A DNA stretch of 64,000 bases, taken from contig JAQAZG010000006.1 of NCBI GenBank assembly GCA_027864655.1, forward strand, positions 1-64,000, given 5' to 3'. Under the pieces are notes generated by a model, which ran no database searches, was not told the DNA's origin, and worked only from the letters and a program-made list of their open reading frames with translations. Positions 24,967 through 32,167 of this stretch are shown here, piece by piece (positions within the stretch are counted from its first letter, which is position 1; every line of letters starts with the position of its first letter). The DNA is from Oleispirillum naphthae. GTDB taxonomy: Bacteria > Pseudomonadota > Alphaproteobacteria > Rhodospirillales > Rhodospirillaceae. Position numbers and translations under genes: made by a program.

Positions 24967-25872
24967 TCACTTGAGCACGACGGTGCGCCCGTCGTTGAGG
25001 AAGACGCGGTGCTCGACGTGGAAGCGCAGGGCGTGGGCGAGGACGCGGCTTTCGATCTCGCGGCCGATGGCGGTGAGCTTTTCCGGCGTATAGGTGTGGT
25101 CCACGCGCTCGACCTCCTGCTCGATGATCGGGCCTTCGTCGAGGGCGTCGGTGACGTAATGCGCAGTGGCGCCCACCAGCTTGACGCCGCGGGCGTGCGC
25201 CTGATGGTAGGGGCGCGCGCCCTTGAAACCGGGCAGGAAGGAGTGGTGGATGTTGATGATCCGCCCCGGCAGCGCGGCGCAGGCGGCGGCGGAGAGCACC
25301 TGCATATAGCGGGCGAGCACCACCACATCGACCTTTTCCGCCTGCACCAGGTCGAGCAGCGCGGTTTCCTGTTCGGCGCGGGTATCCCTGTTCACCGGCA
25401 GGTGGACGAAGCGGATGCCGTGCCACTCCACCAGATCGCGCAGGTCCGGGTGGTTGGAGACCACGGCGGGGATATCCACGGCGAGTTCGCCGGTGCGGTG
25501 GCGGTAGAGCAGGTCGTTGAGACAGTGGTCGGCCTTGGAGACCATCAGGAGCACGCGGCTGCGCCGGCTGGCGGGGAACACGTCGATGGTCATGTCGCGG
25601 CGCACCCGGCAGAACTCCAGCGCCGCGTGCACGGCGCGCAGGGCGTGCGGGTCGGCGGCGACCTCGAACTCCGAGCGCATGAAGAAGCGCCCGGTGGAGG
25701 GGTCGGAATAGGTGGCGGACTCGGTGACGTTGACGGTGCAGTCGGCGAGCGCCTGGGTGACCGTGGCGATCACGCCGATGCCGTCGGCGCAGCGCACCGT
25801 CATCACGAAGCGGTCGAAGGCGGGCGCGGCGGGCGCCGCTCCTGCGGAAACGGGTAAAGAAGCTGCGGACAC
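24967..25872 (-). CDS. purU: Formyltetrahydrofolate deformylase
   Basis: Hydrolyses 10-formyl-THF to formate and THF, balancing the one-carbon pool and feeding PurT with formate. The 301-residue protein has an N-terminal ACT domain (FVMTVRCADGIGVIATVTQALAD) and a C-terminal formyltransferase-type hydrolase domain with the catalytic set NIHHSFLPGFKGARPYHQA and GATAHYVTDALDEGPIIEQ (Asn, His and Asp). The first ~18 residues are Ala/Pro-rich and may be dispensable; an internal start is possible. It is preceded by the acylphosphatase gene (36 bases) and followed by the small gene on the same strand. Confidence 0.94.
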   Translation of the reverse strand: MSAASLPVSAGAAPAAPAFDRFVMTVRCADGIGVIATVTQALADCTVNVTESATYSDPSTGRFFMRSEFEVAADPHALRAVHAALEFCRVRRDMTIDVFPASRRSRVLLMVSKADHCLNDLLYRHRTGELAVDIPAVVSNHPDLRDLVEWHGIRFVHLPVNRDTRAEQETALLDLVQAEKVDVVVLARYMQVLSAAACAALPGRIINIHHSFLPGFKGARPYHQAHARGVKLVGATAHYVTDALDEGPIIEQEVERVDHTYTPEKLTAIGREIESRVLAHALRFHVEHRVFLNDGRTVVLK

Positions 25873-25908
25873 TTTTACGGAAACATCCTTGCAAGGCCGG
25901 AGCGCGGG

Positions 25909-26202
25909 CTACGCGCTCGGCAAAATGGTGAAGCCTTCCAGCGGCTCGTCGGCGGGCATCGGCTCGACCCTGACCGCCTGCACGCGGGCGGCGGGCGGGC
26001 CGTCCCAGCAGGTGCGGATCATCGCCTCGACGACGGCGGCAGGGCCGTCGAACACCGCCTCGACGGCGCCGTCGCGGCGATTGCGCACCCAGCCGGACAA
26101 ACCGCGCGCGGCCGCCTGCTCCTGCGTCCAGGCGCGGAACCAGACCCCCTGCACCTTGCCCTCGATCACCACGCGTGCGCGCAACCGATCGCCTTCGTCC
26201 AT
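25909..26202 (-). CDS. acyP: Acylphosphatase
   Basis: A small enzyme that hydrolyses acyl phosphates such as acetyl- or carbamoyl-phosphate. The 97-residue protein carries the signature KVQGVWFRAWTQEQAAARGL, with the catalytic Arg, and GWVRNRRDGAVEAVFDG, with the catalytic Asn. Length is normal for the family (90-100). The ATG at 26202 has AGGG eight bases upstream; an ATG three codons earlier abuts the AGGG and is less likely. It is probably co-transcribed with purU. Confidence 0.93.
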   Translation of the reverse strand: MDEGDRLRARVVIEGKVQGVWFRAWTQEQAAARGLSGWVRNRRDGAVEAVFDGPAAVVEAMIRTCWDGPPAARVQAVRVEPMPADEPLEGFTILPSA

Positions 26203-26344
26203 CGTCCGCATCCCTAGTCGAGTCACGACCTCCGGCGCGGGCGCAGTTTGCCCCAAATCGCCCCCGCATCCAAGATTTTTCCGGACGGACGAAGGGGCGG
26301 CATTCCTGCCGCCCCTGCCCGCCGCGCCGAAACCGTGCGCAGAA

Positions 26345-27835
26345 TCAGCGTTGCAGCACGCCCGCCGCTTCCTTGGTCTGGGCGATGGCGTGCCCGGCCT
26401 GGGAGGAGGCGGCGGAGATTTCGGCGATGCCGCTGTTGATGCGCGTCACCGAAGTGGAGGCTTCCTGCATGTTGCAGGACATGTCGCGGGTGACCGCGCT
26501 CTGTTCCTCCACCGCCGCCGCGGTGGCGGCGACGTAGTCGCGCATCGCGGCGATGCCGTTGCGAATATCCTCGATCACCCGCACCACCTCGGTGGAGGCG
26601 TTCTGCACGCCGCCGATTTCTCTGGTGATCTGCTCGGTCGCCCGCGCCGCCTGGTTGGCGAGGTTCTTCACCTCGTTGGCGACCACCGCGAAGCCCTTGC
26701 CCGCGTCGCCCGCACGCGCGCTTTCGATCGTCGCGTTGAGGGCCAGCAGGTTGATCTTCCCGGCGATGCTCTGGATCATCTCGACGATGCTGGTCATCGC
26801 CCCGGCGGCCTGGGTCAGGCGCTGCGACGCGACATCGGCGGTGGAGAGCTTGTCCACCATGTCGTCCGCGGCCATGCGCGACTGCGACATGCTGCGCGAG
26901 ATTTCGGCGATGGAGGCGGCCAGTTCCTCCGAGGCCGAAGCGACGGTTTCGACGTTGCTGGAGGTGGCCTCCGCATCGTGCGCCGCGTTCTCCGCCTGGC
27001 TGCGGGTGCGGTCGATGGCGCTTTCCACCTCGGTGAAGTTCTGGTCGATGAGGACCTTGAGGTTGGAGAGCAGCTCGACCTGCTTGGTGATGTCGGTGGC
27101 GTACTTGACCACCTTCACCGGCCTGCCGTTGAGGTCGAGGATGGGGTTGTAGGACGCCTCGATCCAGACTTCCCGGCCGCCCTTGCCGATGCGCTTGTAC
27201 TGCGCGCTCTGGTATTCCCCGGCGCGCAGCTTCTCCCAGAACCGCACGTACTCGGGGCTCTTGGCATAGCCGGACTCGACGAACATGCTGTGATGCTTGC
27301 CCTTGATCTCGTCCAGGGCGTAGCCCATCGCCGCGAGGAAATTCTCGTTGGCGTCCAGGACGGTGCCGTCGAGGGCGAAGCTGATCACCGCCTGGCTCTT
27401 GCCGATCGCCTGCACCTGTCCGGCGAGGTCGGCGAACCGGCTTTTCTCCGCCGAGACGTCGGTGGCGTACTTGACCACGCGCACCGGCTTGCCCTTGCCG
27501 TCGAGGATGGGGTTGTAGGAGGCCTCGATCCAGACTTCCCGCCCGCCCTTGCCGAGGCGCTTGAACTGCGCCACCTGCGCCTTGCCGTGGCGCAGATCCT
27601 CCCAGAACGCGGCGTATTCCGCGCTCTTGGCATAGCCGGGCTCGACGAACATGCTGTGGTGCTTGCCCTTGATCTCGTCCAGGGCGTAGCCCATGGCCGC
27701 CAGGAAGTTGGCGTTGGCGTCCAGGATCGTGCCGTTCACGTCGAACTGGATGACCGCCTGGCTGCGGCTGATCGCGGCCAGAACCGCCTCGGCGTCCGGC
27801 TGCCCCGACCCGAAAGAAAAGAGCCTCATGCCCAT
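26345..27835 (-). CDS. Soluble methyl-accepting chemotaxis protein with two duplicated PAS domains
   Basis: A 496-residue cytoplasmic chemoreceptor. There is no signal peptide or membrane helix. Two PAS/PAC units form the sensor (about residues 20-140 and 142-262). The repeat period is exactly 122 residues, with near-identical blocks in both: [20 protein letters not shown] and [18 protein letters not shown]. The second half is an MCP signalling domain with the hairpin tip [20 protein letters not shown] followed by [21 protein letters not shown] domains of this class often bind haem or flavin, so redox or oxygen sensing is a fair guess. The ATG at 27835 has AAGGA upstream. Confidence 0.92.
   Translation of the reverse strand: MGMRLFSFGSGQPDAEAVLAAISRSQAVIQFDVNGTILDANANFLAAMGYALDEIKGKHHSMFVEPGYAKSAEYAAFWEDLRHGKAQVAQFKRLGKGGREVWIEASYNPILDGKGKPVRVVKYATDVSAEKSRFADLAGQVQAIGKSQAVISFALDGTVLDANENFLAAMGYALDEIKGKHHSMFVESGYAKSPEYVRFWEKLRAGEYQSAQYKRIGKGGREVWIEASYNPILDLNGRPVKVVKYATDITKQVELLSNLKVLIDQNFTEVESAIDRTRSQAENAAHDAEATSSNVETVASASEELAASIAEISRSMSQSRMAADDMVDKLSTADVASQRLTQAAGAMTSIVEMIQSIAGKINLLALNATIESARAGDAGKGFAVVANEVKNLANQAARATEQITREIGGVQNASTEVVRVIEDIRNGIAAMRDYVAATAAAVEEQSAVTRDMSCNMQEASTSVTRINSGIAEISAASSQAGHAIAQTKEAAGVLQR
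26993..27776 (-). repeat. Internal tandem duplication of the PAS/PAC-coding unit
   Basis: Two direct copies of a 366-base unit within the chemoreceptor gene. Corresponding points are the methionine codon of HHSMFVE at 27650-27652 and at 27284-27286. Long stretches, such as the one coding for [20 protein letters not shown], differ at very few bases. This indicates a recent duplication or ongoing gene conversion. Boundaries are approximate. Confidence 0.8.
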
Positions 27836-28086
27836 GATGTATTCCTTCCCGTAGGGGCTGTGCCCCGTTGCTGTTATGACGCAGCGGGAGGAGCAACCGG
27901 CATGCCAAGAGTCGCCGCAACGCGGCGGCCGCGCAAGCCCCACGCCTTCGCCTTGATTTCATGTTGCTTTTGATTTTCATTCGCGCCTTGGCGCACGCGC
28001 AACACGCAGCGAATATACGCACCCCTTGGCGGAAGGCTTAGCAAAACGCGAATCCGGGCGCGGCGCTCGCCGCGGAAGGCCGTCGG
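27836..28086. other. Intergenic region upstream of the chemoreceptor gene
   Basis: 251 bases between the activase stop and the chemoreceptor start. A small hairpin GGGGC-ACA-GCCCC sits just before the chemoreceptor ribosome-binding site and could affect its translation. No clear promoter and no intrinsic terminator for the glycyl-radical operon were recognised. Confidence 0.3.
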
Positions 28087-28992
28087 CTACCGATGCCGCG
28101 CGATCCGGTATTCGGCGAAAATGCCGTAGGCCCATTCCATCTGTTCGGCCGAGGGCGTCGAGAAGGAATGAAAGTCCTCCGCCATGCGGAAGGACAGGTA
28201 TTTGGCTTTCCCCAGCTCATGGTAGGGCAGCAGCTCGATGGTACTGCCTTCGAGGCGGGCGCGCATGAACGCCGCGGTGGCGCGCAGATTGTCTTCGTCG
28301 AGGTTGACCTCGACGATCAGCGGGATGCGCACCGTCATCGGAATCTTCAGGTCATGGATGCGGCAGGCGTTCTCCAGGATCGCCGCATTGCCCTGCCCGG
28401 TGAAGCGGCGGTGCGTCTCCGCATCCATGTGCTTGATGTCGAAGAACACATGGTCGATTTTCGGCATCAGGTCCTTGCACGCATCCCACGCGAAGAAGCC
28501 GCACGTCTCCACCCAGACCGACACGCCGAGCCTTTCGCAGGCGTCGATGACCTGCCCCAGGAACGCGGGCTGCACGAACGGCTCGCCGCCGGAAAAAGTG
28601 ACGCCGCCGCCGGAGTGGCGGAAGAAGATCTCGTCCCGCCGCAGCTTGGCGGCGACGGCCTCGACCCCGCTTTCCAGGCAGGCGAGTTGCAGCGCCTGTT
28701 CCGGACAGGCCGCGACGCAATCGCCGCAAAACGTGCAGCGGGCCGGGTCGAAATCCTTTGCCGCCGGGTCGAGGCCCTCGCGGCAGGCCTGCGCGCAGCG
28801 ATGGCAGGCGGCGCACTTGTGCGCGTGGAAGGCCAGTTTCCGCTGCTGCGTCCAGCTTTCCGGGTTGGCGCACCACCGGCAGCGCAAGCCGCACCCGGCC
28901 AGGAAGATCGTGGTGCGGACGCCGTCGCCGTCGTGGATGGAGTAATCCTGCATTTGCAGGATCACCCCTTTTGCGCCTTCAGAAGGTTCCAT
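28087..28992 (-). CDS. Glycyl-radical enzyme activating protein (radical SAM, PflA family)
   Basis: Installs the glycyl radical on the partner enzyme by abstracting hydrogen with the 5'-deoxyadenosyl radical. The 301-residue protein has the radical-SAM cysteines in CGLRCRWC (Cys34, Cys38, Cys41), then two ferredoxin-type 4Fe-4S motifs, CAACHRCAQAC (60-70) and CTFCGDCVAAC (86-96), then FSGGEPF (GGEP at 135-138). The extra clusters place it with activases of lyase/dehydratase/decarboxylase-type glycyl-radical enzymes, not with the simple PflA. The start overlaps the end of the partner gene by 14 bases, so the pair is translationally coupled. Confidence 0.95.
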   Translation of the reverse strand: MEPSEGAKGVILQMQDYSIHDGDGVRTTIFLAGCGLRCRWCANPESWTQQRKLAFHAHKCAACHRCAQACREGLDPAAKDFDPARCTFCGDCVAACPEQALQLACLESGVEAVAAKLRRDEIFFRHSGGGVTFSGGEPFVQPAFLGQVIDACERLGVSVWVETCGFFAWDACKDLMPKIDHVFFDIKHMDAETHRRFTGQGNAAILENACRIHDLKIPMTVRIPLIVEVNLDEDNLRATAAFMRARLEGSTIELLPYHELGKAKYLSFRMAEDFHSFSTPSAEQMEWAYGIFAEYRIARHR

Positions 28993-31366
28993 GTGCCGAA
29001 CGCGCGATGATCGCTTCCTGCATTTCCGGCGACAGGTTGACGAACTGGGTGCTGTAGCCCGCGACCCGGACCAGCAGGTCCTTGTAGTCTTCCGGGTGCT
29101 GCTGCGCCTTGCGCAGGGTCTCCGTCGAGAGCGTGTTGAACTGCACGTGGAACGCGCCGAGGGAGAAATAGGCGCGGATGACGTTGCCGAGATCGCGCTT
29201 GCCCTTCGGCGTGGCGACCAGGTCCTCGCCCAGGCGCAGGTTCAACAGGGTGCCGCCGGTGTGGACGTCGTGGTTCATCTTGGCGCTGGAGCGCATCGCG
29301 GCGAGCGGGCTGGTCACGTCGCTGCCCGCGTAGGGCGACACGCCTTCGGTGATCGGCTTCCGCGCCTTGCGGCCGCACGGCGTCGCGCCGACGATCCGCC
29401 CCGTCGGGATGTAGTTGGAGATGCCCATGAACGCGGAGTTGAACGGCGACCCGAAGTTGTCCTTATACGACCGGGTGGTGCGGTAGTAGGTGTTGGCGAG
29501 GTCGCGGGCGATGGCATCCACGTAGTCGTCGTCGTTGCCGTATTTGACCACCGCCAGGGCCTTGGCGCGCAGGCTTTCATAACCCTCCCAGTCCGCGTTC
29601 ATCGCCGCGTCCAGCTCCGCCAGGGTGGCGGCCTTGTCCTCGAACACCAGCTTCTTGATCACCGCCAGCGAATTCGCCACCACGGCGAGGCCGATGCCGG
29701 TGAGCACCGGGCCGACGTTGTATTTCGCGCCGCCGCGGGAGAGATCGACCCCGGTCTCCACGCAGTTCTCGATGCAGGTGGAGAGGAAGGGCCGCGGCAC
29801 CATCTCGGCATGCAGCTGCTGCGCGACGACGGTGGAAATCACCGAATGATGGACGAGGTTGCCGACCTGCGCGAAGACGGCGTCCTCGACCTCCCGATAG
29901 CTCGCGTAGTCCTTCACCGGCTTGGCGGGGAGGCCCAGCTTTTCCCCGGTCAGGCGGCTCTTGCCCCCGTTCAGGGCGTATTCCATCGCCGCGGCGAAGT
30001 TGACGTTGACCGCGGAGGTCCACTGCCCGGTCTTGCGGAAGTGCGGCACCACGCAGCCGCAGTTGTTCCAGTCCCGCGCGTCCTCGGGCTCGTAGCCTGC
30101 CTGCAGCAGCATCTGCGTGCCCGCCTGGTCGTTGTGAATCGCCGGGAAGCCGGTGCCCTTGCTGACCAGGTCGGTGACCGCATAGAGGAATTCGTGCGGA
30201 CAGTCCGAATGGATGCGGACGCTCAGCCCCGGCTGATGGGTGCGCACCTCGTCGGTCGCCTCCAGGCAGAGGTAGGTCAGCTCGTTGGTGGCGTCGCTGC
30301 CGTCGCGCTTCCTGCCGCCGACGGTGAGGTTCTGGAACTGGTTGTACCCGGCGAAGTATCCGGTGGTGTTTTCGGAGATCGTCCACACCCACTCCGAGAA
30401 CTTGAGCCACAGCGCGTGGATCAGCTCCTTCGCCTGCTCCCGGCTCAGGGTGCCGTTGGCGATGTCCGCGGCGTAATAGGGATACATGTACTGGTCGAAG
30501 CGGCCGGGATTCAACGCCAGCGGATTTTCCGTGACGATCCCGCCCAACTGCACGAACCAGACGAACTGGATCGCCTCGTGGAAGCTCTGCGGCGGATGCT
30601 CCGGCACCCGCCGGCACACCTGGGCGATCTCCAGCAGTTCGGCGGCGCGCGCGGCGTCCGGCTCCGCCGCCGCCATCTCCTCCGCCAGGTCCGCATAGCG
30701 GTTGGCGAGCAGGATGATGCCCTTGGCGGTCAGAACCGTGGCCTGGTAGTAGTGGATCCTGTCGATCGCCTCCGCATTGAGGTAGTCGAGCGCCGCGAGC
30801 TTTTCCTCGGCCTTCTGCAGAATGCCGCGATAGCCCAGGCGGAACAGATGCCCCTCGTAATCCGGCGTGATCTCGCCCACCGCCTGGCGCCACTTCGAAT
30901 CGTTGTCGATGATCCCGGTGTCCACGGCGATCCGCGCCGTCGCCTCGGGCAGAGACGCCAGGAAGTGCTCCTCCAGCGACTTGCCCCGCCAATAGGGGAA
31001 AATCTCGGAGCGGACGAAGCGGCACTGCTCCTCGGTGATCTGGTAGGGGTCCTGCGGACGGGAGGGGAAGGTATCCATCTCCCGGTCCACCCACTTCCAG
31101 GAATACTCCGGCGTCAGAATCCCAGTGCGGCGGAACTTGCCCGCGGTGCCGACGATCAATTCGTCGGAGAATATCCGCACCTCGAACTCGGCGCAGAAGT
31201 CATGGAACGCCTGGGCGCGGCGGAGAATGACGGCCTTGCCCTCCGTCCTCTTGTGCGAGTCCGTATAGATCTTCGCACGCTCGCAACAGATCGAAGGCCT
31301 CGTGTTGACATAGTTCAACCGCAGCCGCTCGATGCGGTCCGTCACCCGCTTCACCACACTGTCCAT
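28979..31366 (-). CDS. Glycyl-radical enzyme of the pyruvate formate-lyase family, substrate unknown
   Basis: A 795-residue oxygen-sensitive radical enzyme. The C-terminal glycyl-radical motif RVAGYSTQF holds Gly770. The active-site thiyl segment is DWNNCGCVVPHFRKTGQW, with Cys436 and Cys438. Dehydratase, choline-lyase and decarboxylase members usually have Cys-Val-Glu-Pro here and pyruvate formate-lyase has a Cys-Cys pair; this protein has Cys438-Val439-Val440-Pro. It therefore does not fall into a class I can name. The ATG at 31366 was chosen over 31399 because the family N-terminus begins there. No microcompartment genes are nearby. A good promoter lies at 31402-31430. Confidence 0.93.
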   Translation of the reverse strand: MDSVVKRVTDRIERLRLNYVNTRPSICCERAKIYTDSHKRTEGKAVILRRAQAFHDFCAEFEVRIFSDELIVGTAGKFRRTGILTPEYSWKWVDREMDTFPSRPQDPYQITEEQCRFVRSEIFPYWRGKSLEEHFLASLPEATARIAVDTGIIDNDSKWRQAVGEITPDYEGHLFRLGYRGILQKAEEKLAALDYLNAEAIDRIHYYQATVLTAKGIILLANRYADLAEEMAAAEPDAARAAELLEIAQVCRRVPEHPPQSFHEAIQFVWFVQLGGIVTENPLALNPGRFDQYMYPYYAADIANGTLSREQAKELIHALWLKFSEWVWTISENTTGYFAGYNQFQNLTVGGRKRDGSDATNELTYLCLEATDEVRTHQPGLSVRIHSDCPHEFLYAVTDLVSKGTGFPAIHNDQAGTQMLLQAGYEPEDARDWNNCGCVVPHFRKTGQWTSAVNVNFAAAMEYALNGGKSRLTGEKLGLPAKPVKDYASYREVEDAVFAQVGNLVHHSVISTVVAQQLHAEMVPRPFLSTCIENCVETGVDLSRGGAKYNVGPVLTGIGLAVVANSLAVIKKLVFEDKAATLAELDAAMNADWEGYESLRAKALAVVKYGNDDDYVDAIARDLANTYYRTTRSYKDNFGSPFNSAFMGISNYIPTGRIVGATPCGRKARKPITEGVSPYAGSDVTSPLAAMRSSAKMNHDVHTGGTLLNLRLGEDLVATPKGKRDLGNVIRAYFSLGAFHVQFNTLSTETLRKAQQHPEDYKDLLVRVAGYSTQFVNLSPEMQEAIIARSAHGTF

Positions 31367-31384
31367 GAATCCCGCCCCAATTCG

Positions 31385-31403
31385 ATGCGTTCTAAACACG
31401 CAT
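31385..31403. promoter_or_regulatory. Palindromic operator candidate for the glycyl-radical operon
   Basis: ATGCGT (31385-31390) and ACGCAT (31398-31403) form a perfect inverted repeat with a seven-base spacer. It sits 19 bases upstream of the ATG and overlaps the -10 box and predicted start site of the promoter at 31402-31430. A repressor bound here would block initiation. It does not match an FNR box. Confidence 0.4.
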
Positions 31404-31430
31404 TATCCACCCCCCCGCCCGGATTCTCAA
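31402..31430 (-). promoter_or_regulatory. Sigma-70-type promoter of the glycyl-radical enzyme operon
   Basis: On the minus strand TTGAGA (31425-31430) and GATAAT (31402-31407) are separated by exactly 17 bases. Transcription would start near 31395, about 30 bases before the ATG at 31366. It lies between the gene and the left half of repeat copy C. Confidence 0.6.
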
Positions 31431-31446
31431 CCGCAACGGCGAACGG

Positions 31447-31518
31447 CGGTCCGGCAAAAACCGGGCCGGGCCCTGCCCGGACCCGCAAGGGGACTCAGTC
31501 CCCCTCGACCCCATGACT
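31447..31518. repeat. Composite intergenic repeat, copy C, left half
   Basis: Contains GCCGGGCCCTGCCCGGACCCGCAAGGGG-type sequence, a GGGGACT/AGTCCCC hairpin and CCCCATGACT (31509-31518), matching the left half of copies A and D in the same orientation. It stops abruptly there. The matching right half is found 2.2 kb away at 33759-33900, across the toxin-antitoxin island. Confidence 0.7.
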
Positions 31519-31730
31519 GGGAAGGGACTGGAAGCTGCCTGTCTGGTTTATAGATGGCGTTGCGGTTAGCAGACATCACAGACGGACGCGATGGAGCAGC
31601 TCCTGCCATCCATAATCAACGAGCACAGGGTCGAATTCAAAAATGCCCTCATCGCTGAAACCCGGATCCCCCTTTTCACGGCATCGATTATGATCAAACC
31701 TTAAATCAACGATGGATTTTCCGCTCCGGC
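31519..31730. other. AT-richer left end of the toxin-antitoxin island, no supported gene
   Basis: About 210 bases with visibly lower GC than the surroundings (27 G+C in the 60 bases 31681-31740). Only short open frames occur on both strands: one of about 37 codons on the plus strand from 31591, and a longer minus-strand frame that runs into the toxin gene. Neither has a recognisable family, so no gene is called. It may be a remnant brought in with the island. Confidence 0.4.
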
Positions 31731-31788
31731 TGGAGAGTCTGGATTCTCTCCATTGACAGGGCCTTTCAATCCATATCAGAGAGTGATA
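31731..31788 (+). promoter_or_regulatory. Promoter and two operator palindromes of the toxin-antitoxin operon
   Basis: TTGACA at 31753-31758 and TATCAG at 31774-31779 (15-base spacing) form a candidate promoter for the island. It is bracketed by two inverted repeats: TGGAGAG-N8-CTCTCCA (31731-31752), ending just before the -35 box, and TATCA-GAGAG-TGATA (31774-31788), covering the -10 region up to the ATG at 31790. This arrangement is typical of an autoregulated toxin-antitoxin promoter bound by the HTH partner. Confidence 0.55.
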
Positions 31789-31789
31789 T

Positions 31790-32167
31790 ATGTTCAGGCA
31801 TGAAGAACTGTCAAACCTGATCGACATGGCCGGTGTTCGCCGGATGGAAAATGGTTGGCAGGTGGTCATCCGGGCAGATTGGGCCGATGTAACCGAACAA
31901 CAGCCGCACGGCCTCAGTTACGCGCTTATCCTGCAGAATGAGTGCGGTGAACGAATTCTCGGTTTTGACAATTCGCATGGTTTTGACGGCGCCGATGAGC
32001 AGGACCCTTGGGATCATGAGCACAGAGTTGACCACATGGGGCAGCGCTTTCGCTACGATTTCGTCTCCGCCTCGCGGCTGATTTCGGATTTTTTCGATAA
32101 AGTGGAGCACTACTGTGCAGATCAGAATGTTTCGTCGGCATTCATAGTGGAAGACGATCATGAGTAA
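31790..32167 (+). CDS. TumE-like (DUF6516) toxin of a type II toxin-antitoxin system
   Basis: A 125-residue acidic protein. The central pattern LSYALILQNECGERILGFDNSHGFDG, then DPWDHEHRVDHMG and SRLISDFFDKVEHY near the end, resembles the DUF6516/TumE family. There, the D-N-x-H-G and D-H-x-H elements are conserved and the gene is paired with a winged-HTH antitoxin. The same order is seen here: the downstream HTH gene starts within the last eight bases (ATGAGTAA overlap). The recognition is by pattern, from memory. Codon use is less GC-biased than in the flanks. Mode of action is unknown. Confidence 0.7.
   Translation: MFRHEELSNLIDMAGVRRMENGWQVVIRADWADVTEQQPHGLSYALILQNECGERILGFDNSHGFDGADEQDPWDHEHRVDHMGQRFRYDFVSASRLISDFFDKVEHYCADQNVSSAFIVEDDHE

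Noticed and set aside
25712..27973. Very long plus-strand open frame across acyP and the chemoreceptor gene
   Set aside because: It is antisense to two well-supported genes and its translation is His/Asp/Arg-rich low-complexity sequence, typical of a high-GC shadow frame.
28991..31516. Plus-strand open frame of more than 800 codons opposite the glycyl-radical enzyme
   Set aside because: Mirror of a GC-rich coding sequence; composition is Arg/Val/His-rich with no domain, whereas the minus-strand gene has complete catalytic motifs.
31576..31869. Minus-strand open frame of 97 codons overlapping the start of the toxin gene
   Set aside because: It overlaps the toxin promoter, operators and first codons on the opposite strand, has no recognised family and no ribosome-binding site. 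It could be a remnant, but there is not enough support to call a gene.
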